Source: Candidatus Portnoybacteria bacterium CG_4_10_14_0_2_um_filter_44_20 (GTDB lineage: Bacteria; Patescibacteriota; Minisyncoccia; Portnoybacterales; GCA-002795985). Taken from it: a DNA stretch of 6,134 nucleotides. Each line of letters starts with the position of its first letter. The stretch's first letter is position 1. The notes beneath the pieces were generated by a model. It was given only the letters and a program-made list of their open reading frames with translations. It had not been told where the DNA came from and did no database searches. This document shows, piece after piece, positions 4,421-6,134 of this stretch. The stretch spans positions 1 to 6,134 of the forward strand of contig PFOG01000022.1 in assembly GCA_002792395.1 (NCBI GenBank), in the 5' to 3' direction. Made by a program: the position numbers and the translations under genes.

Positions 4421-5623
4421 ATGAAGTTTAATTATATTGCTCGGAACAGCGCCGCTGAAGTAGAAACTGGGCAGATATCCGCTTCATCGCAGGCGGAGGC
4501 GATAGAAAATCTGCATGGAAGAAATTTGGTGGTTTTGTCGTGTCGCCCGGTTATTTCCATGCCTTTTTGGCTTAAAGACATCAAAATTAAGTCTGTTAAG
4601 CAAAAAGAGTTAGTTGTTTTTTCCCGCCAGCTATCAGCCTTGTTTAGCGCTAAGGTGCCCCTGGTTACGGCTCTGCGGGCACTAGCTAGGCAACAGCAAA
4701 ATTATTATTTCAAAGAAATTATTTTCGAAATAGCTAATGATGTTGAGGCTGGTTTTATCCTTTCCAAGTCGCTTTCTAAGCATCCAAAGGAGTTTTCAGC
4801 TTTTTATATTAATTTGGTTAAGTCGGGAGAGGTTTCTGGCAATCTTGAGAGTGTCTTGATTTATTTGGCCGACCACTTAGAAAAACAGTATTATTTGGCG
4901 ACCCGCGTCAGAAACGCCATGATCTATCCGGCCTTCGTCTTTTTGGGTTTTCTCGTGGTGGCGGTTTTAATGTTGATTCTTGTTATTCCTAATTTAACAA
5001 GCATCCTGGAAGAAACCGGCCAGCAGTTGCCGCTGACAACAAGGATGATCATCGGCTTAAGCAATTTGCTCGCCAGCTGGGGGTGGCTAATTTTTCTGGT
5101 TTTGGCAGGCGCCGGGATTTTTGCCTGGCGATATGTCAAAACTCCTCAAGGCAGAAGAATGCTGGATGTGATAAAATTAAAAATGCCGCTTTTCGGTGAT
5201 ATTTTTAGGAAGGTTTATATTGCCCGTTTTACGGAAAACTTTAGCACCCTGCTTCACGGAGGGGTGCCGGTTTTGCAGGCGTTGCAGGTAGCTGGCGATG
5301 TGGTTGGCAATGTGGTTTTTTCGGAAATTATCCTTGAAGCTAAGGAGGGCGTGCGGGTGGGGAATACTATTTCTTCGGTTTTGGAAAGTTCTTCCGAGAT
5401 ACCGCCAATGGTATCGCAAATGATAGCAACCGGTGAAAAAATCGGTCAGCTTGAATTTGTTTTGGAAAAAGTCGCAACTTTCTATAAGCAAGAAGTTGAT
5501 GATGTGGTCAACACGATTTCAGTCCTAATAGAGCCGATTCTGATTGTTGTTCTGGGGATAGGCGTGGCCATTCTTTTGGTCGCTATTCTGATGCCGATTT
5601 ACAACTTGGCGGGAGTGATGTAG
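4421..5623 (+). CDS. pilC: Type IV pilus inner-membrane platform protein PilC (GspF family)
   Basis: The polytopic platform protein that couples PilB/PilT ATPase motion to pilin insertion and removal. At 400 aa it matches the family. It has a short N-terminal region (1-about 55, starting MKFNYIARN), a first T2SSF domain beginning KELVVFSRQLSALFSAKVPL (about 62-81) and a first membrane helix at about 170-195. A second helix follows the SWGW at about 219-222. The second T2SSF repeat begins RFTENFSTLLHGGVPVLQAL, carries the GEKIGQLEFVLEKVA segment, and ends in a C-terminal membrane helix with VLIEPILIVVLG and the family-typical end MPIYNLAGVM. Both repeats are intact. The ATG at 4421 directly follows the right arm of element E, and only a weak AGG from the repeat lies upstream. 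It is the last recognisable pilus gene in the window. Confidence 0.97.
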   Translation: MKFNYIARNSAAEVETGQISASSQAEAIENLHGRNLVVLSCRPVISMPFWLKDIKIKSVKQKELVVFSRQLSALFSAKVPLVTALRALARQQQNYYFKEIIFEIANDVEAGFILSKSLSKHPKEFSAFYINLVKSGEVSGNLESVLIYLADHLEKQYYLATRVRNAMIYPAFVFLGFLVVAVLMLILVIPNLTSILEETGQQLPLTTRMIIGLSNLLASWGWLIFLVLAGAGIFAWRYVKTPQGRRMLDVIKLKMPLFGDIFRKVYIARFTENFSTLLHGGVPVLQALQVAGDVVGNVVFSEIILEAKEGVRVGNTISSVLESSSEIPPMVSQMIATGEKIGQLEFVLEKVATFYKQEVDDVVNTISVLIEPILIVVLGIGVAILLVAILMPIYNLAGVM

Positions 5624-5626
5624 CGC

Positions 5627-5666
5627 CGCAGAACCACGCGGAACTTAATCGCTGAACTACGCAGAA
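5627..5666. repeat. Left arm of element F: four CGCNGAA units
   Basis: Units start at 5627, 5637, 5650 and 5660 (spacing 10-13-10). All share CGC-N-GAA and are inverted relative to 6078-6116. The arm begins three bases after the pilC stop and ends nine bases before the GxxExxY start. The outer ten bases match the outer right unit at 9 of 10. Confidence 0.88.
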
Positions 5667-5675
5667 AACAGAAAG

Positions 5676-6062
5676 ATGGAATTACTTTATAAAGAAGAAT
5701 CATTTATTATAAGAGGTGTAGCCTTTGATATATATAAACAATTTCGTAGCAACCACAAAGAAAAGATTTATCACAATGCTTGCTTTATTGGATTAACAAA
5801 CAAAGGATTGAAGGCGGAGAATGACAAAAGAATTGATGTGTTTTTCTGCGGAAAGAAAGTCGGAGTTTATGTGCCCGATTTGATTATAAATGATTCCATT
5901 TTAATCGAGTTAAAAGCAAAGCCACGATTGTTAAAAGAAGATGAAAAACAATTCTGGTATTATTTAAAAGGCACTGATTATAAGTTGGGATTTTTGATAA
6001 ATTTTGGCGCGCCCGATGGTGTAGAAATAGTGAGGAAAGTTTATGACAGCGCAAGAAAGTAA
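5676..6062 (+). CDS. GxxExxY-family protein, PD-(D/E)XK-like (PDDEXK_3)
   Basis: A 128-residue protein of normal family length. The N-terminal part LLYKEESFIIRGVAFDIYKQF (3-23) leads to the family motif, here N-H-K-E-K-I-Y (26-32) with Asn in place of the first Gly but Glu29 and Tyr32 kept. A nuclease-like core follows: Pro67-Asp68 in YVPDLIIND, then Glu78-Leu79-Lys80 in IELKAK. This fits a PD-(D/E)XK active site. Gln92 and Tyr96 (QFWYY) form a QxxxY motif like that of RecB-type nucleases. The C-terminus has LGFLINFG (104-111). Family members are common but mostly uncharacterised; nuclease activity is predicted from the fold and not shown here. The ATG at 5676 follows a purine-rich AGAAAG. 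The gene is clearly more AT-rich than the pilus genes and is bracketed by inverted arrays, so it looks acquired and unrelated to pilus function. Confidence 0.92.
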   Translation: MELLYKEESFIIRGVAFDIYKQFRSNHKEKIYHNACFIGLTNKGLKAENDKRIDVFFCGKKVGVYVPDLIINDSILIELKAKPRLLKEDEKQFWYYLKGTDYKLGFLINFGAPDGVEIVRKVYDSARK

Positions 6063-6077
6063 AAAAATAGCAAAAAG

Positions 6078-6116
6078 TTCCGCGGCGTTCTGCGCGTAGT
6101 TCTGCGTGGTTCCGCG
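6078..6116. repeat. Right arm of element F: four inverse CGCNGAA units
   Basis: Units of TTCNGCG type end in GCG at 6084, 6094, 6106 and 6116, a 10-12-10 spacing equal to both arms of element D. The arm is inverted relative to 5627-5666. It begins about 15 bases after the stop of the GxxExxY gene. Confidence 0.88.
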
Positions 6117-6123
6117 GTCAACG

Positions 6124-6134
6124 AAAGGGGGTGA
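6124..6134 (+). promoter_or_regulatory. Probable strong ribosome binding site for the next gene
   Basis: The window ends in AAAGGGGGTGA, which pairs closely with the 16S rRNA 3' end (consensus AAGGAGGTGA). It lies just after the right arm of element F. The coding start it would serve lies outside the window; another pilus gene such as a prepilin peptidase or pilin is possible but unseen. It is the strongest Shine-Dalgarno-like site in the window. Confidence 0.45.

Larger units (their letters stand above)
5627..6116. mobile_element. Putative repeat-bracketed cassette F carrying the GxxExxY gene
   Basis: One AT-rich gene lies between two inverted four-unit arms. The same arm design occurs nearly empty at 3102-3182 (three-base loop) and around a short palindrome at 1-97. 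This filled/empty contrast suggests a cassette or a repeat family that has captured a gene. No transposase or integrase is present in the window and no direct target duplication is evident, so any movement would need a factor supplied in trans or the cargo nuclease itself. Confidence 0.4.

Overview
This window is part of a type IV pilus assembly operon, all on the + strand. It most likely comes from an uncultured Candidate Phyla Radiation (Patescibacteria, Parcubacteria-like) bacterium. That placement is inferred from the gene order (small RDNPF-tailed membrane protein, pilB, prepilin, pilT, pilC), the Lys/Glu-rich AT-leaning coding style, the weak Shine-Dalgarno signals, and two accessory families common in such genomes (23S-IVP-type four-helix-bundle protein and GxxExxY protein). 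No rRNA, tRNA or taxonomic marker gene is present, so the assignment is not proven.

Layout. 1-97: inverted repeat hairpin, cut by the window edge. 102-497: small single-pass membrane protein ending in RDNPFLPY, probably a PilO/PilP-like alignment component. 499-888: four-helix-bundle protein inside a pair of inverted 7-nt-period arrays. 918-2552: extension ATPase PilB. 2558-2636: inverted GTAT-type 7-nt arrays. 2645-3100: prepilin. 3102-3182: inverted CGCAGAA-type arrays. 3188-4258: retraction ATPase PilT. 4262-4417: inverted GTAGTC-type arrays around three perfect 28-bp hairpin repeats. 4421-5623: inner-membrane platform PilC. 5627-6116: inverted CGCAGAA-type arrays around a GxxExxY (PD-(D/E)XK-like) gene. 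6124-6134: probable ribosome binding site of the next gene, outside the window.

The pilus genes form one machine. PilB drives pilin polymerisation through PilC, PilT drives depolymerisation, the prepilin is the fibre subunit or a minor pilin, and the RDNPF protein probably belongs to the periplasmic/inner-membrane alignment complex, whose other members (PilM/N/O) would lie upstream.

The most unusual feature is what fills the gaps. Five gaps between pilus genes, plus the stretch after pilC, hold six elements with one plan: two inverted arms of about four short units each. The units have a strict 7-nt period (GTAGTCN or GTATNNN) or a 10-12/13-10 nt spacing (CGCNGAA). The arms enclose a tiny loop, a non-coding core, or one small accessory gene. 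They lie within a few bases of the flanking stop and start codons and in places supply those codons. The sequence shows the repeats and their symmetry directly; that they are mobile cassettes, and that their cargo proteins act on them, is inference.
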